A DNA stretch of 7,207 nucleotides from Indioceanicola sp046045995 (GTDB lineage Bacteria > Pseudomonadota > Alphaproteobacteria > Azospirillales > Azospirillaceae), in the NCBI GenBank assembly GCA_046045995.1, contig JBJOKR010000223.1, positions 1-7,207 on the forward strand. Direction: 5' to 3'. Within the stretch, counting starts at the first letter, position 1; each line of letters starts with the position of its first letter. The position numbers and the translations under genes are program-made. The notes under the pieces were generated by a model. The model saw nothing but the letters and a program-made list of their open reading frames with translations, was not told where the DNA came from and made no database searches. Below are positions 1-6,233 of this stretch, piece by piece.

Positions 1-1105
1 GCGGTTTGAGAACATCGTCGCCACCGTGGTGGGGAACGACGGCCCGGTCCAGACCAGCATCGGCCTGGTGACCGCCACCTCCGCCTCCAAGCCGTCCGCC
101 GCCGCGGCACCCACGCCTGCCCCGGGTGCCGCCCAGGGCCAGGCGCCCGCGTCCCTGCTGGACCTGACCGGCGGCTTCACGGCGGAACGCCTGCTGACCA
201 CCGGACCGGAGGGGGAGCGCATCGCCATCGCCGGCCTGACCGGGAACCTGTCCCTGTCCGGCACCGATATCGCCACGATGATGGAGGCGTCCGCCCGGCT
301 GCAGGAGACCCAGCCCGATCCGGTGACCGGGAAGGTCCCGCCGGAGCGGATGGACCAGATGCTGGCCGCCCTGGGGGACATGCTGGGCGCCTACGGCCAT
401 GCCGGATCCCTGACCATGAGCCTGAAGGGGCTGGAGGTGGTGGACGGGGCGGAAAGCGTCAGAATGGAAAGCCTGACCACCGGCTTCGCCGCCGGGGCGA
501 CGGATGGATCGGGACGCCTGGGCATGACCCTGGGCTTCGGCGGCCTGGCCCTTGCTCCGGCGCAGGAGCCGGCGGCCTTGGTCCCGGGGTCGATGGCCAT
601 CGATATCGCGCTGGAGCAACTGCCCATGGCGCAGTTGAAGCCCCTGCTGACGGAGTTCATGCGCCTGTCGGCCGATCCGTCGCAGATGGATGCCGCGGGC
701 CAGGTGCTGGCCATGCAGATGATTGCCGCCCTGTCCCAGGCGGGGAGCCGGCTGGCCCTGGCCGATCTGAAGGTGGAAACGCCCGGAAGCGGCCTGACCG
801 GGTCCGGTGCGGTGACGGTGGATCAGGCCGCCGCCCTGGGGGCGACGGCGAATGTGACCTTCACCATCCGCAACCTGGATGCCGCGATCCAGGCCCTGGG
901 CCCCAAGCCGGGCGAGCCCACGGATCCGGAGGCTGCGGGAACGCTGATGGCCCTGGGCATGGTCCAGGGCTTCGGCCAGCCGGGCACGGATGGGGAGGGT
1001 CGGCCCGTCCTGACCTACCGTATCCAGGCGACACCCCAGGGCCAGCTTCTGCTGAACGGCCAGGATCTGGCGCCCATGCTCCAGGCCATGCAGCAGATGC
1101 GGTGA
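1..1105 (+). CDS. 3' part of a gene for a probable exported DUF945/AsmA-like protein
   Basis: The reading frame is open from the first complete codon at position 2 to the TGA at 1103-1105, so the gene starts upstream of the window. The GTG at 26 has no ribosome binding site and lies inside coding sequence (RFENIVAT precedes it), so I do not take it as the start. About 367 residues are visible. There is an Ala/Pro-rich linker soon after the left edge (roughly residues 30-50), then a long stretch alternating short beta-type segments with Gly/Ala-rich turns. There are no transmembrane helices in the visible part. The C-terminus has the pattern LTYRIQ...GQLLLNGQDL followed by a Met/Gln-rich end. 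That 'tyr-strand, G-x-L-x-LNG' ending resembles DUF945 (YdgA-like) and AsmA-like envelope proteins. The family call is inference from pattern; the specific role is unknown. A signal peptide, if present, would lie outside the window. Confidence 0.6.
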   Translation, partial: RFENIVATVVGNDGPVQTSIGLVTATSASKPSAAAAPTPAPGAAQGQAPASLLDLTGGFTAERLLTTGPEGERIAIAGLTGNLSLSGTDIATMMEASARLQETQPDPVTGKVPPERMDQMLAALGDMLGAYGHAGSLTMSLKGLEVVDGAESVRMESLTTGFAAGATDGSGRLGMTLGFGGLALAPAQEPAALVPGSMAIDIALEQLPMAQLKPLLTEFMRLSADPSQMDAAGQVLAMQMIAALSQAGSRLALADLKVETPGSGLTGSGAVTVDQAAALGATANVTFTIRNLDAAIQALGPKPGEPTDPEAAGTLMALGMVQGFGQPGTDGEGRPVLTYRIQATPQGQLLLNGQDLAPMLQAMQQMR

Positions 1106-1130
1106 CGGTTCGCCGTCCTGTATCGGCCCC

Positions 1131-1180
1131 CCTGCCCCCGCCGGCCTGCCCCTGCCGGCCTGCCCCCGCCGGCCCGCCCG
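1131..1180. repeat. 14-bp tandem repeat, three copies plus a partial fourth
   Basis: Three head-to-tail copies of cctgccccNgccgg occupy 1131-1144, 1145-1158 and 1159-1172. The middle copy differs by one base (T for C at the ninth position), and a degenerate fourth copy fades out by 1180. It lies 25 bp past the stop of the upstream gene, outside any likely coding region. The third copy also contributes to a GC-rich stem-loop (1162-1204). It may be a slippage-prone minisatellite; no function can be read from it. Confidence 0.75.
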
Positions 1181-1204
1181 GGGCGGAACGGCCGGGGTGG
1201 GGGC
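1162..1204 (+). terminator. GC-rich stem-loop after the first gene, possible terminator
   Basis: gccccc at 1162-1167 can pair with gggggc at 1199-1204, and further GC-rich segments inside can pair as well (for example ccgg 1169-1172 with ccgg 1192-1195). It follows the stop of the upstream gene by about 57 bp, which would suit transcript termination or 3'-end protection. There is no run of T after it, so it is not a classical intrinsic terminator, and GC-rich intergenic DNA forms such stems easily. Confidence 0.3.
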
Positions 1205-1269
1205 CCGAAATCGCAGGGCCGCGGATGTTGCAATCGTGTTATGAACCCCTGCGCAGCGGGGGCGGAAGG

Positions 1270-1281
1270 CGCTATATAGCG
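1270..1281. promoter_or_regulatory. Palindrome cgctatatagcg, possible -10 region for radA
   Basis: This is a perfect 12-bp palindrome in the 309-bp gap before radA. Its centre, ctatat/tatata, is among the few AT-rich stretches in the gap and resembles alphaproteobacterial housekeeping -10 elements. The sequence 17 bp upstream (1249-1254, ctgcgc) is a poor -35 box, so either the promoter depends on an activator or the palindrome is an operator. Transcription from here would give a leader of roughly 130 nt before the radA start. Confidence 0.3.
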
Positions 1282-1315
1282 GCTGTCTGGATCGGGGCGC
1301 CCCACAGGTCGCCCC

Positions 1316-1329
1316 GGTGCCGCGGCACC
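1316..1329. repeat. Perfect 14-bp palindrome ggtgccgcggcacc in the radA leader
   Basis: The sequence equals its own reverse complement over 14 bp. It lies 85 bp before the radA start. Just before it, cggggcg (1293-1299) can pair with cgccccg (1310-1316), so the leader could form alternative structures. It could be a protein binding site or simply structure in a GC-rich leader. Confidence 0.45.
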
Positions 1330-1414
1330 AGATCCTGACAGTGCCCGATACTGCCTGCGCTCTATCCTGCCTATTCCCGACCACCGCCTGTCGCCCTGGG
1401 GAGCCTGACCGAAA

Positions 1415-2827
1415 GTGGCCCGTCCGACGACCCGCTATGTCTGCCAGTCGTGTGGTGCCGCCCACCCGAAGTGGAGCGGCAAGTGCGACGCTTGCGGGGA
1501 ATGGAACACCCTTGTCGAGGAACAGGTGGAGGCAGCACCCAAGGGCCTGGGCGCGCCGCGGTCCGGGTCCAAGTCCCGCATCGAATTCGTGGCCCTGTCC
1601 GGCGTGTCCAGCGACGCGCCCCGCCGCCTGTCCCATATCGGGGAATTCGACCGGGTCTGCGGCGGCGGGCTGGTGAACGGATCCGCCCTGCTGGTGGGCG
1701 GTGATCCCGGCATCGGCAAATCCACCCTGCTGCTCCAGGTTCTCTGCCGCCTGACCCAGCACACGCCTTGCGCCTATATCTCAGGAGAGGAGGCGGTGGA
1801 TCAGGTGCGCATGCGCGCCTCCCGCCTGGGGTTGGCGGCGGCACCGGTCAACCTGGCCGCCGCCACCTCCGTCCGCGATATCGTCGCCTCCCTGGACGCA
1901 GCCGACGGTCCGCGCATCGCCGTGATCGATTCGATCCAGACCATGTATGTGGACACGCTGGATTCGGCCCCCGGCACCGTGGCCCAAGTGCGCGCCAGTG
2001 CCGCGGAGCTGATCCGGGTGGCCAAGCGCCGGGGCATCACCCTGCTGATCGTCGGCCATGTGACCAAGGACGGGCAGATCGCCGGCCCCCGCGTGCTGGA
2101 GCACATGGTCGACACGGTCCTGTATTTCGAAGGGGAGCGGGGGCACCAGTTCCGCATCCTGCGGGCGGTGAAGAACCGCTTCGGCCCGACCGATGAGATC
2201 GGCGTGTTCGAAATGGCGGAGCAGGGCCTGCTGGAGGTGACCAACCCGTCCGAACTGTTCCTGGCCGACCGCCGGGGGGACATCACCGGCACCGCCGTCT
2301 TCGCCGGGATGGAGGGGACGCGGCCCGTGCTGGTGGAGGTGCAGGCCCTGGTCGCCCCCTCCCCCCTGGGCACCCCGCGCCGGGCCGTGATCGGCTGGGA
2401 CACGTCGCGCCTGGCCATGGTGATGGCGGTGCTGGAGGCGCGCTGCGGGCTTTCCATCGGCGCCAATGACGTGTACCTGAACGTCGCCGGCGGCCTTCGC
2501 GTGACGGAACCGGCGGCGGACCTGGCGGTGGCGGCGGCCCTTGTCTCCTCCCTCACGGGGGAGCCGGTGCCCCATGACGCCGTGGTCTTCGGGGAGATCG
2601 GCCTGTCGGGGGAGATCCGGGCGGTGAGCCAGACGGACCAGCGCCTGAAGGAAGCGGCGAAGCTGGGGTTCGGCCGGGTGCTGATGCCCGCCCGCCGGTC
2701 CCGCGGCGGGGCCGCCGCCCGATCCGGCGATGATGGATTGAAACAGATCGGGCTGGAAAACCTGGGCGACCTGCTGCCCCTGTTCCAGCCTACCCGGGCC
2801 ATGACACCGGCACGGGGGCGCGGGTGA
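1415..2827 (+). CDS. radA: DNA repair protein RadA (Sms)
   Basis: RadA is a cytosolic, RecA-related ATPase that helps RecA-mediated recombination and the processing of branched recombination intermediates. The 470-aa protein shows every family hallmark in order. There is a C4 zinc finger at C10, C13, C24 and C27, and a Walker A GGDPGIGKST at 95-104. Walker B IAVIDS falls around D172, and the RadA-specific KNRFG motif is at 253-257. A C-terminal Lon-protease-like domain covers roughly 285-460, with NVAGGLRVTEPAADL and GEIGLSGEIRAV. Length is normal for the family (about 450-470). The start is the GTG at 1415: an in-frame TGA sits at 1406-1408, so no earlier start is possible, and ggggag at 1398-1403 is a usable ribosome binding site. 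The stop TGA shares a base with the cvpA start. All key residues are present and nothing suggests damage. Confidence 0.97.
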   Translation: MARPTTRYVCQSCGAAHPKWSGKCDACGEWNTLVEEQVEAAPKGLGAPRSGSKSRIEFVALSGVSSDAPRRLSHIGEFDRVCGGGLVNGSALLVGGDPGIGKSTLLLQVLCRLTQHTPCAYISGEEAVDQVRMRASRLGLAAAPVNLAAATSVRDIVASLDAADGPRIAVIDSIQTMYVDTLDSAPGTVAQVRASAAELIRVAKRRGITLLIVGHVTKDGQIAGPRVLEHMVDTVLYFEGERGHQFRILRAVKNRFGPTDEIGVFEMAEQGLLEVTNPSELFLADRRGDITGTAVFAGMEGTRPVLVEVQALVAPSPLGTPRRAVIGWDTSRLAMVMAVLEARCGLSIGANDVYLNVAGGLRVTEPAADLAVAAALVSSLTGEPVPHDAVVFGEIGLSGEIRAVSQTDQRLKEAAKLGFGRVLMPARRSRGGAAARSGDDGLKQIGLENLGDLLPLFQPTRAMTPARGRG

Positions 2828-3522
2828 TGGATATGGCGGAAAGCAGCGTCAACCCGGTGGACCTGGCCGTGATCGCCATCGTCGCGATCTCCGCGCTGAT
2901 GGCCTTCGCCCGCGGTTTCGTGCGGGAGGTGCTGTCCGTCGCCGCCTGGATCGGGGCCGCCTTCGTCACGCTGTACCTGTTCAGTTTCGCCGCAGACTAT
3001 ACGCGCCAGTACATCGACAGCCGCACCCTGGCCGATGCGGCGGCCGCACTGGCCCTGTTCATCACGGCGCTGATCGTCTTCTCCATCTTCACCCACATGA
3101 TCGCCGAACGGGTGCAGGACAGTTCACTGTCGGCCATCGACCGATCGCTGGGTGTGCTGTTCGGCGTCGCCCGCGGGGCCGTGCTGGTCAGCCTGGGCTA
3201 TCTGGTCGCCGTCTATATCTGGGCGGATGCGCAGCCGCGCCTTCTGATCGAGGCGCGGGCGCGACCCTTCATGGCGGCCGGGGCCGACATGATCCGCGAC
3301 CTGCTGCCCAGTTCCATGTCCGCCGCCGAGCGGGAGGCGCACCGCCTGCGCCGGGAGGCGGAGGAGGCGCTGCGCCTGGAGCGGATGGCCAACCCCCAGC
3401 CCGCCACCCGGCCGGAACGACCGGCCGACCAGCAGGGCTATGACCCGCAACAGCGGGGCCAGCTTGACCAGATCATCCGCAACACCACCGGTGACGATCC
3501 GCCGCCCCGCACAGGGCAATGA
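2827..3522 (+). CDS. cvpA: CvpA family inner-membrane protein
   Basis: The family is named for colicin V production; members are small inner-membrane proteins linked to envelope homeostasis and often encoded just upstream of purF, as here. Counting from the ATG at 2827 (231 aa), hydrophobic segments lie at about residues 10-28, 30-53, 67-93 and 108-132. The family signature AIDRSLGVLFGVARG opens the last helix. The remaining C-terminal part, about 98 residues, is hydrophilic: an Arg/Glu-rich, probably helical stretch (about 166-188), a Pro-rich linker, and the ending GYDPQQRGQLDQIIRNT. This makes it longer than the roughly 160-aa E. coli protein. I chose ATG 2827 because ggggg at 2814-2818 is 8 nt upstream and the TGATG overlap with radA suggests translational coupling. 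GTG 2824 and ATG 2833 are alternatives that change only the first residues. Confidence 0.9.
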   Translation: MDMAESSVNPVDLAVIAIVAISALMAFARGFVREVLSVAAWIGAAFVTLYLFSFAADYTRQYIDSRTLADAAAALALFITALIVFSIFTHMIAERVQDSSLSAIDRSLGVLFGVARGAVLVSLGYLVAVYIWADAQPRLLIEARARPFMAAGADMIRDLLPSSMSAAEREAHRLRREAEEALRLERMANPQPATRPERPADQQGYDPQQRGQLDQIIRNTTGDDPPPRTGQ

Positions 3523-3573
3523 TCGTTCCGGGATCAGAACAGACACAGTCCCTTCGGCGAAAGGCCCAGTCCC

Positions 3574-5025
3574 ATGATGACGACCCACCCCTTCGATGAC
3601 GACAAGCTGCGTGAGGAGTGCGGGGTTTTCGGTGTTCTGGGCCCCCAGGATGCCGCTGCCCTTGCCGCCCTTGGTCTGCACGCCCTGCAACATCGCGGGC
3701 AGGAGGCGGCGGGTATCGTCAGCTTCGACGGTGATTTCCACGCCCACCGGGCCCTGGGCCAGGTCGGGGATATTTTCGGTAACGAAACGGTGATGCGGAC
3801 CCTGAAGGGCGATGCCGCCATCGGCCATGTCCGCTATGCCACGACGGGGGAGACGGCGCTGCGCAATGTCCAGCCCCTGTATGCGGAGTTCGAGTTCGGC
3901 GGCTTCGCCGTCGCCCATAACGGCAACCTGACCAATGCGTTGCAGCTCCGCCGCCAGCTGGTCCGCCGCGGCTGCCTGTTCCAGTCCACCACCGATACGG
4001 AGGTGTTGATCCACCTGATGGCGACGTCGCGGGGCGGCAATGTCATCGACCGGCTGGTGGAGGCGATCCGCCAGGTGGAGGGGGCCTATTCCCTGGTCTG
4101 CCTGGCCAAGGACATGGTGATCGGCGTTCGCGACCCGCTGGGCGTGCGCCCGCTGGTGCTGGGCATGATGGGCGATGCCCCGGTCCTGGCGTCGGAGACG
4201 GTGGCCCTCGACATCATCGGGGCCGATTTCGTCCGGGATATCGAGCCGGGGGAGATGGTGGTGCTGGACAAGGCGGGCGGCGTCAGCAGCCACCGGCCCT
4301 TCGTCAAGCAGCCCAGCCGGTTCTGCATCTTCGAATACATCTACTTCGCCCGCCCCGACAGCTTCGTGGAAGGCCAGTCGGTCTATGCCGTGCGCAAGGC
4401 CATCGGGGCCGAACTGGCCCGGGAAAGCCATGTGGAGGCGGACCTGATCATCCCCGTGCCGGACAGCGGCGTTCCCGCCGCCCTGGGCTATGCGGAGGAA
4501 AGCCGGGTGCCCTTCGACCTGGGCATCATCCGCAACCATTATGTCGGCCGCACCTTCATCCAGCCGACGGACAAGATCCGCCGCCTGGGCGTGAAGCTGA
4601 AGCACAATGCCAACCGCCACTTCATCGAGGGCAAGCGGGTGGTGCTGGTCGATGATTCCATCGTGCGCGGCACCACCTCCGTCAAGATCGTGGAGATGAT
4701 GCGGGATGCCGGGGCGAAGGAGGTGCATATGCGCATCTCCAGCCCGCCGACGAACAATTCCTGCTTCTACGGCATCGACACGCCGGAGAAGGAGAAGCTG
4801 CTGGCCCACCGCAATTCGGTGGAGCAGATGCGGGAATTCATCGGCGCGGACAGCCTGGCCTTCATCTCCCTGGACGGGCTGTACAAGGCCCTGGGGCATG
4901 CGAAGCGGGAGGGCGCGCTGCCCCAGTATTGCGACGCCTGCTTCACCGGCGAATACCCGATCCCCCTGACCGACTACGACGCCGGCCGGGCCGAAGTCTC
5001 CTACCTGGCGGAACGCCGGGCCTGA
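3574..5025 (+). CDS. purF: Amidophosphoribosyltransferase, Fe-S/propeptide type
   Basis: PurF catalyses the first committed step of de novo purine synthesis: PRPP plus glutamine gives 5-phosphoribosylamine, glutamate and pyrophosphate, in the cytosol. The 483-aa protein starts with a 15-residue propeptide ending REE before Cys16, which becomes the N-terminal glutaminase nucleophile after self-cleavage. Glutamine-site motifs are GHVRYATTG (84-92), NGNLTN (116-121) and TDTE (140-143). The phosphoribosyltransferase half carries the PRPP loop VVLVDDSIVRGTT (356-368). C251, C397, C453 and C456 (the last two in QYCDACF) match the four cysteines that bind a 4Fe-4S cluster in Bacillus-type PurF; the E. 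coli enzyme lacks both cluster and propeptide. The ATG at 3574 is preceded by gaaagg (3559-3564); ATG 3577 is possible. It lies 51 bp after cvpA with no visible terminator between, so cotranscription is likely. An intrinsic terminator follows. Confidence 0.97.
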   Translation: MMTTHPFDDDKLREECGVFGVLGPQDAAALAALGLHALQHRGQEAAGIVSFDGDFHAHRALGQVGDIFGNETVMRTLKGDAAIGHVRYATTGETALRNVQPLYAEFEFGGFAVAHNGNLTNALQLRRQLVRRGCLFQSTTDTEVLIHLMATSRGGNVIDRLVEAIRQVEGAYSLVCLAKDMVIGVRDPLGVRPLVLGMMGDAPVLASETVALDIIGADFVRDIEPGEMVVLDKAGGVSSHRPFVKQPSRFCIFEYIYFARPDSFVEGQSVYAVRKAIGAELARESHVEADLIIPVPDSGVPAALGYAEESRVPFDLGIIRNHYVGRTFIQPTDKIRRLGVKLKHNANRHFIEGKRVVLVDDSIVRGTTSVKIVEMMRDAGAKEVHMRISSPPTNNSCFYGIDTPEKEKLLAHRNSVEQMREFIGADSLAFISLDGLYKALGHAKREGALPQYCDACFTGEYPIPLTDYDAGRAEVSYLAERRA

Positions 5026-5036
5026 CGGGAGTTGCT

Positions 5037-5077
5037 GAAGCCCCCCGCTCCCTCAACGGGAGAGGGGCTTCTTTCCC
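5037..5077 (+). terminator. Intrinsic terminator after purF
   Basis: gaagcccc (5037-5044) pairs perfectly with ggggcttc (5064-5071). After a small internal bulge, ctccc (5048-5052) pairs with gggag (5058-5062), leaving the loop tcaac. A T-rich stretch, ttcttt, overlaps and follows the stem. It starts 11 bp after the purF stop and probably ends the radA-cvpA-purF transcript. Confidence 0.75.
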
Positions 5078-5107
5078 CGCCGCCCCTGCCCCGCGACCAA
5101 TCAGCCT

Positions 5108-5136
5108 TTGCGTCCCGGGGTGCCTTCCGCTAATCC
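5108..5136 (+). promoter_or_regulatory. Weak candidate promoter for the SDR gene
   Basis: TTGCGT at 5108-5113 and TAATCC at 5131-5136 are separated by 17 bp, between the purF terminator and the SDR start at 5179. Each box matches the sigma-70 consensus at about three of six positions. The placement after a terminator makes a separate promoter here likely, but this exact site is a guess. Confidence 0.25.
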
Positions 5137-5178
5137 GTCGCATCTTCCGCCGACCAGCCCGATCGGAATCCCGCCGCC

Positions 5179-5913
5179 ATGACTGCCCCTTCCGCCCCCC
5201 AGAGCAGCCCGCGACTGACCGGCCGGGTCGCCCTTGTGACCGGTGCCTCCCGCGGGATAGGGGCCGCCGTGGCGGAGGCGCTCGCGGCCGAGGGGGCGCA
5301 TGTGGTCCTGTTGGCCCGGACCGTCGGCGGGCTGGAGGAGCTGGACGACCGCATCCGGGCGGCGGGCGGGGCAGCCACCCTGATCCCCCAGGACCTGATG
5401 GAGCATGACAAGCTGGACAGCCTGGGCCCCGCCCTGTTCGAGCGGTTCAAGCGGCTGGACATCCTGGTGGCCGCTGCCGCCCATCTGGGCGTGGTCGGCC
5501 CGGTCAGCCATTCGGTGCCCAAGGACTGGGGCCGCTGCATGGACGTGAACCTGACCGCCAACATGCGGCTGATCCGCACCCTGGACCCGCTGCTGCGTGG
5601 ATCGGATGCGGGCAGGGCGGTGTTCCTGACCGACAGGGTGGGCAGCCGGCCCACCGCCTATTGGAACGGCTATGCCGCCAGCAAGGCGGGGCTGGAGATG
5701 ATGGTCCGCACCTATGCGGCGGAGACGCTGAACACGCCCCTGCGGGTCAACCTGTTCGATCCGGGCCCGACGGCCACCGCCCTGCGCGCCAAGGCCTTCC
5801 CGGGGGAGGATGGGCTTGCCCTGCACCGCACGGCCGCCGTTGCCCCCGCCATCGTCGCCCTGGCCCTGCCGACGGAACAGCCCCACGGCGCCCTGGTGAC
5901 CATGCCGGCCTGA
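5179..5913 (+). CDS. Short-chain dehydrogenase/reductase family protein with altered active site
   Basis: This 244-aa Rossmann-fold protein belongs to the classical SDR family, whose members are NAD(P)-dependent oxidoreductases. The cofactor motif TGASRGIG is at 21-28, an Asn matching the conserved active-site Asn is N124 (MDVNLTAN), and YxxxK is Y165-K169 (YAASK). The segment VFLTDRVG...YWNGYAASKAGLE and the PxDW motif (114-117) resemble YciK-like SDRs. Two expected elements are missing. The NAG motif after beta-4 reads AAA (LVAAAAHLG, 96-104), and the position 13 residues before the Tyr, normally the catalytic Ser, is Asp152 (TDRVG). An SDR gene next to purF is common in alphaproteobacteria as I recall, so the locus is ancestral. 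The substrate is unknown and catalysis may be weak or lost. The ATG at 5179 has only a poor ribosome binding site (cgga near 5164) but leaves a normal short N-terminus. Confidence 0.88.
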   Translation: MTAPSAPQSSPRLTGRVALVTGASRGIGAAVAEALAAEGAHVVLLARTVGGLEELDDRIRAAGGAATLIPQDLMEHDKLDSLGPALFERFKRLDILVAAAAHLGVVGPVSHSVPKDWGRCMDVNLTANMRLIRTLDPLLRGSDAGRAVFLTDRVGSRPTAYWNGYAASKAGLEMMVRTYAAETLNTPLRVNLFDPGPTATALRAKAFPGEDGLALHRTAAVAPAIVALALPTEQPHGALVTMPA

Positions 5914-5958
5914 CGGATAGGGCCATCGACCCGACATCGGACGGAAAAAACCAGCGCC

Positions 5959-5974
5959 CGTGATGAAGATCACA
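5959..5974. promoter_or_regulatory. CRP-type operator
   Basis: The core GTGATGAAGATCAC (5960-5973) is a near-perfect inverted repeat: GTGAT, a 4-bp spacer, ATCAC. Compared with the E. coli CRP consensus TGTGA-N6-TCACA, nine of ten defined bases match, the only miss being C for the first T. It is centred at 5966.5, 53 bp past the SDR stop and outside any gene. If it works as a class II activator site (centre at -41.5), transcription would start at A6008, exactly at the edge of the structured region downstream. FNR/FixK sites (TTGAT-N4-ATCAA) share the TGAT/ATCA core, so another CRP/FNR-family regulator is possible. Confidence 0.6.
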
Positions 5975-6007
5975 GTCCGACCCGGAATCCAGGTCTAGTG
6001 TTCCTTC

Positions 6008-6116
6008 ACCACCAGTTCCCCAACATGGTGGCCGGACGGAACGCTCTCCCCTTGTACCCCGCCCGTCCGCGACGTAACGGCCCGCCCGGTCCCCGCCCGG
6101 CGGGCCGTTTTCTTTC
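6008..6116 (+). ncRNA. Candidate small RNA with three stem-loops and a terminator
   Basis: No convincing gene lies in 5914-6233, yet about 109 nt fold into three successive stems. Stem 1: ccaccagtt (6009-6017) pairs with aac and tggtgg (6022-6031) around a CCCC loop, with one bulged A. Stem 2: cggacgg (6033-6039) pairs perfectly with ccgtccg (6063-6069) around a 23-nt loop that contains ctctcccctt. Stem 3 is an intrinsic terminator (6076-6109) with a T tail. Pyrimidine-rich loops of this kind can pair with ribosome binding sites, a known theme in alphaproteobacterial trans-acting RNAs. A CRP-type operator lies just upstream at a spacing that fits a start at 6008; the -10 region (tagtgt, 5996-6001) is weak. 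Alternatives are the 3' UTR of the SDR transcript or a terminated leader of the next gene. I recognise no known RNA family. Confidence 0.5.
6076..6116 (+). terminator. Strong intrinsic terminator
   Basis: aacggcccgcc (6076-6086) pairs perfectly over 11 bp with ggcgggccgtt (6099-6109), and the run ttttcttt follows at 6108-6115. It ends the candidate small RNA and also isolates the Spo0M gene, which begins 118 bp later, from upstream transcription. It could also end SDR read-through transcripts. Confidence 0.88.
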
Positions 6117-6233
6117 CAGGACTTGGCCCGTGATCCGTGCCTGGGCGCAGCGGTCAACCGGTCCATCCCTTGAAGCACAGGGACAACATCCCAACCTCCC
6201 GGGGAGTAACCCGGAACGGAAGGCCCCCACCCC

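Noticed and set aside
26..28. GTG as start of the first gene
   Set aside because: The frame continues open to the left edge of the window with protein-like sequence and there is no ribosome binding site. The gene is simply cut by the window.
1102..1338. A 78-codon forward frame in the gap before radA
   Set aside because: Its translation is Pro/Arg-rich low-complexity sequence produced by the tandem repeat and GC-rich stem-loop. It has no family resemblance and a poor start context.
1801..3096. A 431-codon open frame on the - strand over radA and cvpA
   Set aside because: Same cause: it is the mirror of conserved RadA coding sequence, with no recognisable motif and no sensible ribosome binding site.
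3520..3536. Small inverted repeat tgatc/gatca between cvpA and purF
   Set aside because: Only five base pairs with no T tract; too weak to be a terminator or a convincing operator.
3124..4899. A 591-codon open frame on the - strand over cvpA and purF
   Set aside because: It lies antisense to well-supported CvpA and PurF proteins. Long antisense frames are expected where third positions are nearly all G/C, and the translation (His/Gln/Asp-rich) resembles no family.
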